From assembly GCA_007258455.2 (NCBI GenBank), contig VDFB02275638.1, forward strand, positions 186,001-250,000: a stretch of DNA of 64,000 bases, read 5' to 3'. Positions 32,667-45,200 of the stretch are shown here, piece by piece; the first letter of the stretch is position 1; every line of letters starts with the position of its first letter. Source of the DNA: Sequoia sempervirens. Lineage: Eukaryota > Streptophyta > Pinopsida > Cupressales > Cupressaceae. The notes under the pieces were generated by a model. The model made no database searches. It was not told the DNA's origin and saw only the letters and a program-made list of their open reading frames with translations. The position numbers and the translations under genes are program-made.

Positions 32667-33459
32667 GGCTGCTGTTTTCCTGAATGTAGATTATTATTTA
32701 TTTTCTGATCTCTTTCTTGATCTGTATGTTCTCCCTGTTTAAATATGCATACTCTAGCTTTTAAATCTACTTATTAAATATTCATATTTCTTCTGTTATA
32801 CTTCTGAATACTGCCCTTAATTGGACTGATTTATCATATTCTCTGCTTTTAAATCTGATTATGTTCCATCATCTCTTTCTTGATGCCCCCTATCCAATTT
32901 ATTCAACCTCCTTTATATATCCTTCATGGAGGGGGAGTGAATAGTCACATCTTTTCCTTAATACCCTTACCTTGGTAAGGGATACATCTCTTCATACCCA
33001 AGCGCTGGCCCCTTAGACTCTTTTAATTATTAATTATTTGTTTCTTGGGGAATCATTACATTCCTAATCTCCCTTTACTAATTCCCATCAAATATTTCTT
33101 TACTCAGGCTGCAATTAATATTGTCTTGGGTTCGCAATGAGTATTTCTTTGTCAGACTGCAATTAATTTTGTCTTCTAGTGGCTGCCTTTTTAACTTCTT
33201 TCTTCTAGTGCTCAGTACAAGGGACTGCAATCACCTTTTGCCTTTGTTATTAATGCTGACTAGGATTTGTCTTGTTAAGACCCTCTTACAAATTTCCAAC
33301 TTATCAGCACTTTTATTCCTTCCTTATATGCCACTAATAAATGATGCACACTCCTTAGTGCATATTACTTTGTATACCATCCTTATTTGATGTGGCTGAA
33401 AGGTTACAACATATGGATGCAACTAGACTTTGAATAGATAATACATTTACTGTGCTAGC

Positions 33460-33660
33460 TGTGATCAGGGGTATGACACACCCATCCATGACAATACTGC
33501 ATCCATTTGCCACCCAACATTTCTTCATTTTCTCCATTAACACATTTACCTTAGAATAGTTCTTATCCAAGATTGTGGTCCTCAATTTTGTTTCCCTTGG
33601 TGACACATATGATGGTCTTGCCCTTGCTAACATCACCATCACCTCTTTATAATAAGGAGA
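33460..33660 (-). pseudogene. hAT-type transposase, DUF659 part
   Basis: The minus strand reads RSPYYKEVMVMLARARPSYV, then SPRETKLRTTILDKNYSKVN and VLMEKMKKCWVANGCSIVMD. This is the DUF659 block of plant hAT-like transposases, where SIVMDG.TD is expected; here it reads MDGCVIPL, so it degenerates. It continues the N-terminal fragment at 35462-36115 across solo LTR C. The dimerisation (hATC) region is not found. Confidence 0.75.
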
Positions 33661-33665
33661 TCGAG

Positions 33666-35461
33666 TGTAATTTCCCCTTCTTAGCACTAGTTCATTTTGA
33701 GACCATTATTTTGGAGGCTTGTATGCTAGTCTAAAGTAGAATTAGGGTTTCCTGTTTCCTAGGAGGTTTCCTTCTGAGTTTTCAAGGGTTGCATGCAGGA
33801 GTTTGGCAGAGAGATTTTTGGGTCTTTCTGGGATTTCAGAGGGCTTCAAAGTGTGACATGCATTTTCATCAAAGGACATTTTTGGACTTACTATTTTTAG
33901 TAAGTTATGACGACTGCCCGGTTTGTGCTCTAATAGAGACTGGAGTCACTATTTTTAGTAGTATGCTATTTTTAGTAAGTGCTATTTTTGGCAGTGCATT
34001 CTGGCAATAGTTCAACACTTAGTGTCTATTTCTGGTAGGGCAGTTTATGCAGATGTGTCTCTAGCGTTTTTGGAGCCTGCTTTGGAAGTTGGCAACTTAA
34101 GTCATATTTTAATATTGCCCTTTTTTGCTCCCCAACACTTAGATTGATGACTTTAAGTTGTTTTAGCATGTGTTATTTCATGAGGTCATCCAACTTGGAA
34201 AAATATTTGCTTTTGATAAAGTTAAAATTGCTAAGTATTATTTGGGTGCCTAAGTCAAGTCAACTTTGCAAATTAAAAGATTATTTTAATATCCTCATAT
34301 AGGCGTCCCTTTTGGAGGGAAAAGGTAATTCAAATTTTTGGGTTAGAAAAGCTATATATACAGGGCCTTGCCTCTTCATTGGTATCCATTATTCATCTCA
34401 TAATGAAGTGTTGCCGGATTTTATCCATACTCTTGCTTCGGGGTTGGAATACCCTCCTAGCCTTATTCAGTTTCGGGCTTGCAAGATAGCTCGTAGCTGA
34501 TTGTTGGTACTCCTTCATTTAGAGGGTGCAACTGAGCTTCAAAGGTGATGGCTTCATTTGATGTCTCCTAATTTTTGGAGTGGTAGTGAGTTTGCTTTTA
34601 GTTTGTTCCTTTTTGGAGTGTGTTTCTTCAGTTTTCATGTTGCTGGTTTAGAGTATGGCTGTAGCACATTTTGAATACATCTTTCTAAGGAGTGGAGCGG
34701 TTTTTGTGGGTATTGACTCATTGGATGACTAGCATTTGGGCGCCCCTATGCTCATGTTTGGGTGATTTTAGAAGGCGTGTTTGATTTTTGTTTGAGGTCA
34801 CCCTTCTCTAGGAGACCGTACCATTTGCTGTTTGTGCCTTGGGATGCATGCAAAAAATAAGTGTTGTTTGGATGGTTTTTACTGTTTGAGATTGGACGCC
34901 TAGCCTCTAGGCTTCATTCGCTTCTAGATTGGGATCATTCGGAGGTGATTTGACAAGGATACGAGCATTTTGGTGGTTTCCAAGGTTGCTGAAAAAATTA
35001 GAACGCTGCAATTATCACACTTGGTATTTTCATGTGTTTTACCTTATTTTTTTGATGCTCATCTTTGTATTTGATATGGAGATCAGTGTCTAACATTTGG
35101 GCTTTCAAGTTGCTAAGAATATCTCAGTTTCATTGTAAAGATTTCAATATTGTAAAGCTGGTTCAGTAGTACTAATTAGCTCTTTCATTTCTGCTCTTTA
35201 ATTTCATTGAGGCTGGTTTGCCACCTAAGTATTTACTTTTCTATATTGGCTGGCTTGCCGCCAATATCATTTGTAGTTCCAACATTTTTAATTATTGCAA
35301 TCAGATCCCCTTACACTGTATGCTCTCACCTTGCCCACTTCGGGATCTGGGTGATTAGAAAGTGAAGGGTTACATTCCAGTTTTCTTATCTTTCTTTAAG
35401 CTAACGTTAATGGGTGAAGTTTCATGTGAAAAATTGGAAAAATCCTAAGGGGGATATTACA
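33666..35461 (+). mobile_element. Element C: 1.8-kb solo LTR inside the hAT pseudogene
   Basis: It starts TGTAATTTCCCC and ends GGGGGATATTACA, nearly perfect inverted ends. TSD TCGAG lies at 33661-33665 and 35462-35466, and the hAT reading frame is split at that point (FHVAR / RSPYYKE). C(A/T)8G boxes occur at 33891, 33949 and 33966, with a TATA-like TATATATA at 34353. There is no internal coding and no second LTR. Confidence 0.87.
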
Positions 35462-36115
35462 TCGAGCCACATGGAATAGAATGCCATTGGCAAAGAAGAA
35501 TTTGCCAATGGCATCATCTACATCATCCTTCATTTGCACATTGAATCATTCAACTATTGGATTAGGAGCATTAGTTGTCAACTTGCAATTCCCCCTAGCC
35601 TTTTTTGCATGAGCTCTTGAAGTAGAAGATGGCATACGTGTAAATTGCCTCTGCAAAGAAGTAGAATTGTGTGGCTGGCTATGATGACCCCTTGGCCTAT
35701 GAGACAAAGAAGCAGCTATAGGTGCAACTGCATTGTCTTCACCACCAACACCCCATAGCCTACATACCTCAACCTTGAATTTTAGGTTATTCGGTGATGC
35801 CAAAAACTCACATATATCCTGACCTTTTCCTTGGATATGAAGGAGGTGGCATTAACTCTAGTAATGCTGCCTTGAAATTCAAGGCCACAAAATGGCACTT
35901 CCACAACCTTGTGCCCCTAGATGTCCCAAGCCTACTTGGTAATTTTGTTGTAATTCATATTTGCAGTTGCATTGGCCATGGAACTTGTGGTTTGGGTCTC
36001 ACGGTCACCCCTCTTTGCTTCTACATTTTCATTAGCCTCAGGTGCATAATCCGATTAAGTTTCACTGTGAGAGTGAACCTCAACCTCATACTCACTCATG
36101 CCATGAGAACTCATT
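35462..36115 (-). pseudogene. hAT-type transposase, N-terminal BED-like part
   Basis: A possible start is MSSHGMSEYEVEVHSHSET at 36115. Then comes a degenerate BED-like segment (VEVPFCGLEFQGSITRVNA), a basic Ser/Thr-rich linker (SLSHRPRGHHSQPHNS) and NVQMKDDVDDAIGKFFFANG followed by IPFHVAR, the usual entry to DUF659. There are at least four stops or frame changes. The protein would be a cut-and-paste transposase, now dead. Confidence 0.72.
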
Positions 36116-36151
36116 GTGACATTGCAATAAACAATGCAAAGGATTAAGACA

Positions 36152-36306
36152 CTTTTTTGTTTGTTTTTCTTACTTCAGGTCGCACGAAGCACAAAAGTAG
36201 AGGACACACAAATAAAAATCTTTGTTCTTAATCTTTGTCAACCAAGGATTTCACTTTTTTTTTTTCTTATTTCAGGTTGCATGAAGCACAAAAGCAAAAG
36301 ATACAC
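36152..36306 (+). repeat. Duplicated polypyrimidine-TTCAGGT block
   Basis: Two imperfect ~55-bp copies (36152-36209 and 36254-36306) each consist of a T-rich run, TTCAGGT, then GCA(C/T)GAAGCACAAAAG. Both resemble splice acceptors, but no exon is recognised behind them. Confidence 0.65.
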
Positions 36307-37835
36307 TAGAGTTTCATTGTAGTTTGACATATGTCAAAATAAAAAATTATAAATTTGAACATATAAACAAAAAGTAATTTACTAATTTCAAACCTGTAAA
36401 ACAGTAAGCTTAAATAAAAAATAGAAAATATGATAGCTTGCAGCCATGTCTATAAATATGATTTTTATTTTTATTTTTTAAAATATTGATGACAATATGA
36501 ACAATGAACATTGAACAATTAAAATTTAGTATGCTAATGCACTTGCAGCCATGTCTATGAAATTATGAACAAAATTAAAATATGAATATGAAACTAATTA
36601 ATTTTTTTTTTAAAATAGTCATGGAATCCTACCTTGTACTTGAAAAATCCTCCCAACTTGGTGTAGAATACCTCTTCTAAGCTTTTTCCTCTTCTTCTTG
36701 CTCCTCCTCAACTTTCTTGCACTTGCAACACTCCACTCTTACTCTTTCACTCCTTCACTCTCACTCTTTTGCTCTGTTCATCCTTGTTGTTGGAATGAAT
36801 TTGTGTGTAATAGCGAGGATTTTAGGGGGTCTTATAGGGTTTAGGGGGCTTTGGCGGGCCCATTGGCCATTAGGGTTTGGCCTTGGGTGTTGGTTCCCAA
36901 AAAGTGTATGTTTTATTCATTTTTTTAAACTTGATTGCTTGTCGGTCGTGGGAGATACTTGGGCGTCCTCGCCATCTTGGCGGCATTGTGAGTGTCCCAA
37001 CGGTGGTGGTGGCATCCTGGAAACATGGGGATTTTTTGGGGGGGTGGCGGGGAGTGCGTTCCCTAGAACACTGCTTGAAACTCTAGTAATTCATCTTGAT
37101 GCATTGAATTTGAAAAGCTTTTGTTTGACTGATTTTGCATCAAACACTAGCTTAAATATTTCACAATTTTGAATGCTTTGAAAACCCCCTAGGTTTTATT
37201 ACCCATTTCTCCTAACAATCTATGCTTCCTCAAGCATGAAACTGTGGACCTTGAAACACTTTGAATGAATAGGGAAGGGGAATGACAACCTATCGCCTTT
37301 TGCTCTCAAAATGATGATGTTATATGTGCTCAAATCTTGTTTTTGTTCAATAAATCCCTAAGCAATCTGAAGTAGATAGACTGAAAACCTCTTTAAACCT
37401 CGATGCTGCCCTTGTGTTTGAATCCTAAACTTCTTGAGTTTTTATTCCTTTTGAAGACAAAACCTTGTTTGAAGGTGAAGACGAATTATGAAAATTGTTT
37501 GCAATCAAATGCTTTTGATGAAAATTATACCGTCCATTTAGGAGCGTGTGCTTGAGTATGTTTGGGCAGGTTTTGTGTTTCTTTGGAAAGCTAGTTTCCA
37601 TGCTGTAAACGTAATCAAATCTTGTATCAAATTGAGAGACTAAGGGTTCTAAAGAGATTCTAATTGTAAGAATTCTACTAAAATTCTAAGACAGATTTTC
37701 GATTTCCAGATTTTATTTATACTGAATGTGCTGATTGCAGAACATTAATAATTTCGATGTTTGCATATCAAAAGTGGAATCATCTTTTGTATGTAAGGAG
37801 ACCCGCCTTCAAGGGATGCGTCTCTTGAGAGGACG

Positions 37836-37880
37836 TGTCTCCACACGTGGAGACACATATGCTCAAGGGACGTGTCCCTT
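37836..37880. repeat. Two adjacent hairpins with ACGTG loops
   Basis: TGTCTCCAC / GTGGAGACA (37836-37855, 2-nt loop) is followed by AAGGGAC / GTCCCTT (37865-37880, 2-nt loop). Both contain ACGTG, the core of ABRE/G-box elements. The GC content is well above the neighbourhood. It may be a MITE or SINE-derived terminus. Confidence 0.6.
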
Positions 37881-38098
37881 TGGGCGCGCGGGTTTCTCTT
37901 ACAACCGATAATCATTCGGTTAAACAAACTTAGCATATATATACACCCTCACACATGGCGGATATATTATATGAATTCCGAATTTTATCCAATGCGAATT
38001 TTGAACATCATTTATTTAAATTCAATTTTATATATGCTTTATAAAATTCGATTTTTACTTATTTCTAGAAATATTAAACATGAAGAGCAATTGATCTT

Positions 38099-38139
38099 AT
38101 ATAAACGATGATGATGCTTATAGCAATCATCGTTTATAT
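38099..38139. repeat. 14-bp perfect hairpin
   Basis: ATATAAACGATGAT (38099-38112) and its complement (38126-38139) are separated by 13 nt. There is no further pairing outside. Confidence 0.75.
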
Positions 38140-38599
38140 CTGACCTAAGCTACCATTCAACAACACATGCACTATGATGAGTGCTTTTCTTCATTGTTGC
38201 AAATTTTTGAAACTTAAAAATCTGGTCCCTACTTTCAATGGTGTGCCATTGCAAACACATAGCAGATTTTTGACTAATACTTGTTCTAGATAGAGGAAAA
38301 TGTGCACCTGGAAATTTTTATTGCATCTTCCACTGTTGAAACTGTGTTTCTAGGCTTTGGGTTGCGCATGCAATTGTTATCCTGCATGTTTTTCTCATAA
38401 ACAATCTGGTTCCATGCCCCAAGGCACGTGCCTTTATGGTGTCATACAATATTGACTCTAAACATTGTCTTCCCGACCATTGGTGCACACCATTCAGCTT
38501 TGCATGTGAATTTTGGATGTGTTCCTATGTGTATGACTTGGAAAATCTTTGTGAATGGCTGTTCCATCTTGATAAGGGCACACTTTTTCATACTCATGT

Positions 38600-39218
38600 T
38601 GATTTTGTGCCTTGAGATTTCTTCCTAATGTCTTCTCCATTCAACCTCTTAACTTTTTCATTGTTCCTGCAAAGAAGGGTAAGAAAAGACAAAACCAACA
38701 TAATGTAAAGCTTTGAAACATGATGACTGTATTGATGGAAAGACAAAGATTTGGCTTGAAAATTTATACATGATGTAAAATTTTTGTATGGATACATCAC
38801 AATTTCTGAATCTTCATAGTTTACCTTGATGATTGCAAGTTGATTTCTCAGATTATTTAAATTCGCAATGTGATTGTTCATGCTATCTCCTTCATTTTAG
38901 GTAAGTCAGTTGCCTTTTAATATCCATACTTTTTAATTACTGGTTCTTTCATACATTGTTTGCAGAGTCTCCCATATTTCCTTTGTTGTTTTAAGATCTT
39001 GAACATGATGTTTGCTTCTTGGACTAATTTTCCACAAAACTGTTGCTCATGCATGAATATCCATTTTATCTCATTTTGGATGCTCACACACATCTCTTAG
39101 TTTGTTTTTGTGTTGCTAATTCCTATAAACCTTTCGTTGGTAGCATTAATTCCATCTCATATTTACAATTTGCATAATTACAACCATCCAATTTTGCACA
39201 GTTTTCAGATGAGGCCAT
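38600..39218 (-). pseudogene. Ty1/copia gag relic
   Basis: Starting at ATG 39218, the minus strand reads MASSENCAKLDGCNYAN, then KYEMELMLPTKGL, then LKTTKEIWETLQTMYERTSN and SMNNHIANLNNLRNQLAIIK followed by VNYEDSEIVM. These are the ordered blocks of the UBN2-type copia gag. There are many stops and frameshifts. Protease and pol are not seen downstream, and the LTRs were not found. It is distinct from the copia at 9858-28437. Confidence 0.72.
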
Positions 39219-42200
39219 ATCTGGAATAAAAAACAATTCCTCAAGCACACCAACATAGAGACTCGGAAAAATTAAGCCTCCTCTAATTTACAAAATTAAT
39301 TCTTTGTAATATGTTGCCTTGATGGTGGCCTTCTGAATGAGTCACCTACTCAAGTACTTTGAGAACTCTCATACAATTTCAAATTAGAAACTTTACAATT
39401 GCCTCTAAGGGCTCAACTTCTGGGAAAAAAAGAAGCCCTCAAATGAACGTCGTCAAAAAAGTTTAAGTGCACTAGGGCTGAGGATAAAATTTCAAGTGCT
39501 TAAAATATTCACTATATGTGACCAAACTTAAAGCTCTTCATAGATATCATGCTAAAAGCATGTTTAGTTACAAATTGAAAGCAAAAATGAATGCTTATTC
39601 AGGGACTTTGCCTTCTGTTTTAATTATTTTTGGAAGATTTACACCTTAATGGGCTTTGAAGATAAAATCAAAACTTTAAGTGTATGTGGAAATACTTTTT
39701 TGTATATTTAAAAAACCCCCTCCCAGTGCTTTGACAAGGGAAAAATACTTTGAAATGTTGTAATATCCCCTTTAGCTTTTTATCACCAAGCTTTACAATA
39801 TTGCATTACAACATTGCACTCAATATCCTGAGCCAATTCTCCTTAACAAATCCCTGCACACGAATACACAAACCTATACTTCTATCAAAGTAATTTAACC
39901 AATTCTTTGAATCAGAACATTGATAAAAGCATACATCCACTGGAACAACAATGGAGACCAAATGAAAGATCCTTGATCATTTTCATTAATAATTCATGAA
40001 AAGTGTACAATAGGAGACAATTGACTTAGAATCATGCCAATTCTTATATTAAAATGTTGGTACTGTTGTAACATGAAATGCAGAAAATGCAAACTCAATA
40101 ACCTAATACAAGACTCGATTTCTGTGCTATGTATTACAAAACTCTTTGGTAGATCAATCATCCTATGCTAATGACCTTGAATTCTCTTTTATAAAACAAG
40201 GGAGCAACAAGCTTCGGGTCGTCACACATGTCACATTTTCATTTAACATCCATTTACATTTCAAAATATGATCACATTTGCAAACCCGTGGGTGGAATAT
40301 TCCCAGGACTAAAACGGTTATATTTACTCCTTAGTAACCAATTGTCCCTCCAAAAGTGCCTTTGATGTGGATTGCAGTTCTTTGCTGCTCCTTTTCTTCA
40401 TTCTTCATAATGTGGACCTGTTGGTGTACATTTTATCATCCACCGAATGCATAGAATAAAATGTCCAAAGACACTCTATCCTCTCTTGAACAAAGTCACC
40501 GCGTATGCTAAGATTGCGAGAAGATCATATGGTGACTCCAAGGTTTCTTTCGTCAGGTCATGACATGTGGATAAGCTCAATGGGCGTTGTGATATGCTGG
40601 TAATACACAAAGGGACTTACGCTAGGTAATTTCTTACAAGTTCAGGACTTGGACGGATTTATCATTAAAGGCTTCTTCGTTGGGACTTTCAGTTTGGGAT
40701 CTCAAAAAAAAGGCAAAAAGATAAGGGTTTAGAGGATCTGATCTGCGCCTAGGAATTCAAAAGATAGTAAAGATCAGATGAAATGAGTAACCACGCTTTG
40801 TTTCGCCTCCTTGAGACAACTACACAAAGTGGGTGCAATCTTCAAAGGGTGTGATTATAATTTTCAAGCCTTGAATAAGACTGAAGATAAGCATCCACAA
40901 TCACAAGCTTAGGCTAACTTTACGCATCGAATGAAAATCATCCATCCGAAGAAAGTATGAGCAATATTTCACCATTTAATCTATACGATCAAATCTTGCA
41001 TTCACTTAACAAACATTCAAAGCAAATTCTACTTAATTGTAATCTAATTCTAATCTATGGTAGCAGAAGTTATGCAACCTTGCTCACTACTTGACAATAA
41101 AAGTGACTCAAAGCAAATCATGCACAAGAGCTTTTATTGTCGGAAATAGTCTAATGCAACAATTTCATACACTGTCTCCACACTTTACAAATGAGGGGCG
41201 AGCTCAATTTATGAGAGCTGCAAGTTCAAATAAAAGAAAAAATAAAATCAAAATGCCCATTCTGTGTTAAATTTTTTGAAGAGAACTTAAAAAAATACAA
41301 AACAAATTGAAAAAATAAATGTAAGATGAAGAACTTACCTTTAATGTAATGAATTTGATGCCCTAGTACCTTCTTTCCACTGCTGTTCTTCTCTTGCTGC
41401 TCTTCAACACAATTTTGCAAATGTTAAAATTAGATACTTCTCTTCTTTTTGGTTGTTTTGAGGGGTGGATTGTGTTTAGTTGTTGTTTAAAGGGGTGGGG
41501 GTTCCTTGTGGGGCCACCCACTCCTTGTTTTTAATTTAAAAATATGTTAAAAAAAAATGAAGTCATATGTTGCTGGGCCATAGGGGATGGCTGGCCATCC
41601 CTTTCTCTACTTGGGACGTTTCAGAAATTTACCCCTTTTTTCTTTGCAAAAGGGGATGGGGGAGGAGAGGGAGGCGGTGTGGTGGGGATGCGGATGTTTC
41701 CCAGGTGTTCCTGCATCCCTGAAACGCCCCCTATAGGAAATGGTGGTACTAGGGTAGGGGACGCACCCCTGGGCTAATGAAAAGACTTTAAATCTAATTG
41801 TATAGAATCTATGACTGCAGACTCTATATCTAATCAGAAGACTACTGTTATCAACAAAAATGGCACAAGGAAGCTCTTAAAAAATATAATTCCTCTAGGA
41901 AAATGAACTAAATGGAACTCTTGCCAAACTACTTGTGTGAAAATGGTGCCATAAGAGAACACAAATTAACACATATGGTAATCTATAAAAGAATTGAAGT
42001 AGAAGAATAAATTTAACACCCTGAGAAATATAAAGAGCAAGAAATGAAATGGATCAAGGGAGGAAAAAGGCTCTTCCTTTCCAACCAGAGCTGATCAGTA
42101 ACTCAAAACTTCAAGAAATGCAGGAAAAATGGCACTGCTGTTCATTCGAAATCAAATCCGATCCAGAAAAAATGTGCTCACAATGTCTTAATTGTGTTGA

Positions 42201-45200
42201 AGAGTTGAACTGAATTATCCATCTGCTAGTTAGACGGTCACTTTTCCAAATCTTCCTTTTCTTTTCTTAGAGGTATGAAGTTAGGGATAGTTCAACTGTT
42301 TTCTAGTTTTTGAGAATTAAAAATTATAATGCTCAAGTTTTTGATGTCTACTAATGGACATAATGTTTAAACACACTGAATTGCAAACATTGCCAACAAA
42401 TGATTTACATAATTTTAATTCTGCACTGTCTAACATATGCCTATGTGCATGAAATATTATAAAAATCTATCATGCATGCTATAAATAACCAAGGCGCTGT
42501 TGAGAAACTTGAAGATGTAAGGCTGAAATGGATTTCTTGTAAATATGACTATCACGAATATGTCATTCAATCCTTTAAGTGATGTAAATCTTTTCAAATC
42601 CTGAACTGGCTGCTGTAGAACAAAAACTTCTCCAATTGCTGGTTCTAACACATATTGTGACTATCACAAAGGTATGCAGGAAGCTTTGTTTAGGGGAAAA
42701 AGATGCATTCTCCATCCATAGGTTGCCGGAAGAGTTTGTTTAGATGTGAAAAAACACGTATTGACAGTGTGCCATTTGGCTCCCCTAATGTTGTGTAGGT
42801 CAAAAAAATGCAACACTTGTAGTCAAAGCTATTGTTTTGCTCCCACAAATAAAGTAATATTTGTTGTATAGGTTCTGTTAATGCAGTGAACAATGTGACC
42901 CAATGAAATTTCAAAATTTTACTGGTTTGTTCCTTATATTGGCATAAGTGTTTCTAAACATTTTAATGTTTGCTACAGTGAGGCTTGATGTAATTTGGAA
43001 TGGTGATACATTTGTATATGGTTTGTTGCCTCGTTCATTATTACATTGCTTGTGTACCCTTATTTTGTTTGAGATGGTATAAGAACAGGATTAGTACATG
43101 GTATTTACAAGAGCAGCAGTTCCTATATATTTATCTAACTTCGTCCATTCTAAATATCATGATAGTACATAGTTAGCCCCATATTCTTTGTTTTCTTTGT
43201 CTCTATTAGAAAAGCTATTGCAAGATAGTTGCACGTTCAGTTCATTTGGAAAATTGCTTAAGCTTCAACTATTTGCAGGCAAGGAAAGCACAAGAGAAAT
43301 GACAGGGCTTGGAATGGGTTATTCTATATTCAAACATGGATGCTTCTATCTGAAATGATGACGATCTTTCATAAAGAGGTTCAATGTTAATTATATGAAA
43401 TCTCTTCTGATTTAATCCTATATGTTAATTGGGTTCATTAAAATCTTCATTTTAATGTTTTTAATCTAATAATGGGCAATGTAGTGTTATTAGGCATGCC
43501 ACCATTTACAGTCTTATAATTTTTATCGTTTTTTTTTCAGCAAATTATCAAAGGACTCTTATATGTTGTTTGACATCCAAGATTTACTCTCTTTTCTAGA
43601 AGTATGAAGTGTGGTGTTGACTAAGTAACTCTTTCAAACATCAAACAAAGGTTCTTGCTGCCTCGTTTTAACTAACAAACAAAATTTTGTGTATTTTTTC
43701 CTTATACCACCTTAACTCTGAAAAAATTCAAATGGCAACAAATTAAACCACGATATGTACTTATTGCTAAAATAGCATAAGTTGTTCGATAGAAATTAGT
43801 ATATAGGAGAGGGTGCTGTCGGAGTTGTGAGTTTATATTTTATATGTTATTAAGTTAGTGTTGTTGGGTCTATTAAATAAACAATTTTTAGTATGTTAGT
43901 TGGGTAGTTGTATACGGGAAAAATGAGGCTTTATAAAAGCTATAAAATATCGTTTGTAATCAATTCACTCCCGTATAAACAATAATCTCTTTATTTTTAT
44001 TACGTTCAATCACGGTGTAGTCTGTTAATCTTTGTGCTCACCATTTCAAAAGCAGCCTCTTTTTGAGTATTCATCGATTGTTGAAAATTAAGATACTAAT
44101 GTATTAAGGTGTATGCCCAATTTCATTTGGGTTTATCATGTTAGACGTTTCATCATTTGTATTTGTATCATTTTAGTACAATGTGTGAATTTTTACTTGC
44201 ACACTTAATTTATTAGAACCAAATTGTGCCCCTTTATGAAGTATACATGTAGAGTGTTCTGCTTAAAAGTTAATAGAGCAATAGGGTCATCCACAATGCT
44301 TCAAAATGGTTTGTATAGCAGGTATGTCAGAAAGTATACTAGAAAGAGAATTGACAAGGAAGATGGTGACAAGAATATTAGAAGGCAGGGGAGTGACCAA
44401 AGGTGGTAGCAGCAAACTAGGAATATCATGGGGTGTGTTTGGAAAAAATATTGTAGCAGGGAAGTGAGTATTATGCCCCTAATAGGTGTGACTACTTGGG
44501 GGGCTGAAGCATAAAAATCTGTCCCATTAGTGGGTCATGCGTTGATTTATTAATTTTATGCAAAATTGTGGGGGTTTAGGACACAAGGAAAAACAAATTA
44601 AGCTTGGTGTAGATGACGTTGTTGACATATATGTGTCTCTTAAACATTCTATGTGATGCCCCTTTCTTTCTAAGTCACATGCATTAATTTTAGTAGCTGA
44701 AATTTGCCACTTATGTCACATTTATGGGGGTCATATGAAGTTGCACAAACACAAAATTTTATAGGGAAGTAGCCCTTATTAGTTTTCAAAAAAAATGAAG
44801 GCACTTGTTTATTGTTTTATTTAAATATTATATTTAAAAAAGAGAGTTTATAATCAACATAAATATGTTAAAAATAAGGGTCTATTTGCATCAGAATTAA
44901 CAAACTATTAATGAGTATAGTGGTGTTTTTAGCGACTCTCATTGCTCTCATTTTCATGCTCCTCCCTTATGTATCATTTTAAGGAGTATATTGCAAGCGT
45001 AAGGTTTTCCTCTTCTTGATGATGAATTGTAAAGTGTGATTTGGAATGTTGATGCTAAACATCTTTAAGTAGTTACATCTAGAAGCACTCTTAGACACTA
45101 TCATAAATTGTTAACATATCATGTTTGTAAAAAAAATTCAAAAAATTGCATTGCACTTTGTATTGTTTTTATTTTAATGAAAAAAACCATATTGGGTATA

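Larger units (their letters stand above)
36307..38599. other. Non-coding DNA with GC-rich patch and hairpins
   Basis: No gene was recognised. 36830-37070 is G-rich on the plus strand, with GGGGGGGTGGCGGGG near 37037, and resembles 41640-41770. Both may be relics of one transposon family. Two hairpins lie at 37836-37880 and one at 38099-38139. Confidence 0.5.

Noticed and set aside
39759..41418. TG...CA unit with TSD AATGT starting at TGTAATATCCCC
   Set aside because: A CA plus 5-bp match is expected by chance about once in 16 kb, and the end (TTTTGCA) does not mirror the start as in element C.
43817..44020. Short solo LTR with TATA box
   Set aside because: It looks LTR-like, but no exact TSD could be paired, so it was not listed as an element.
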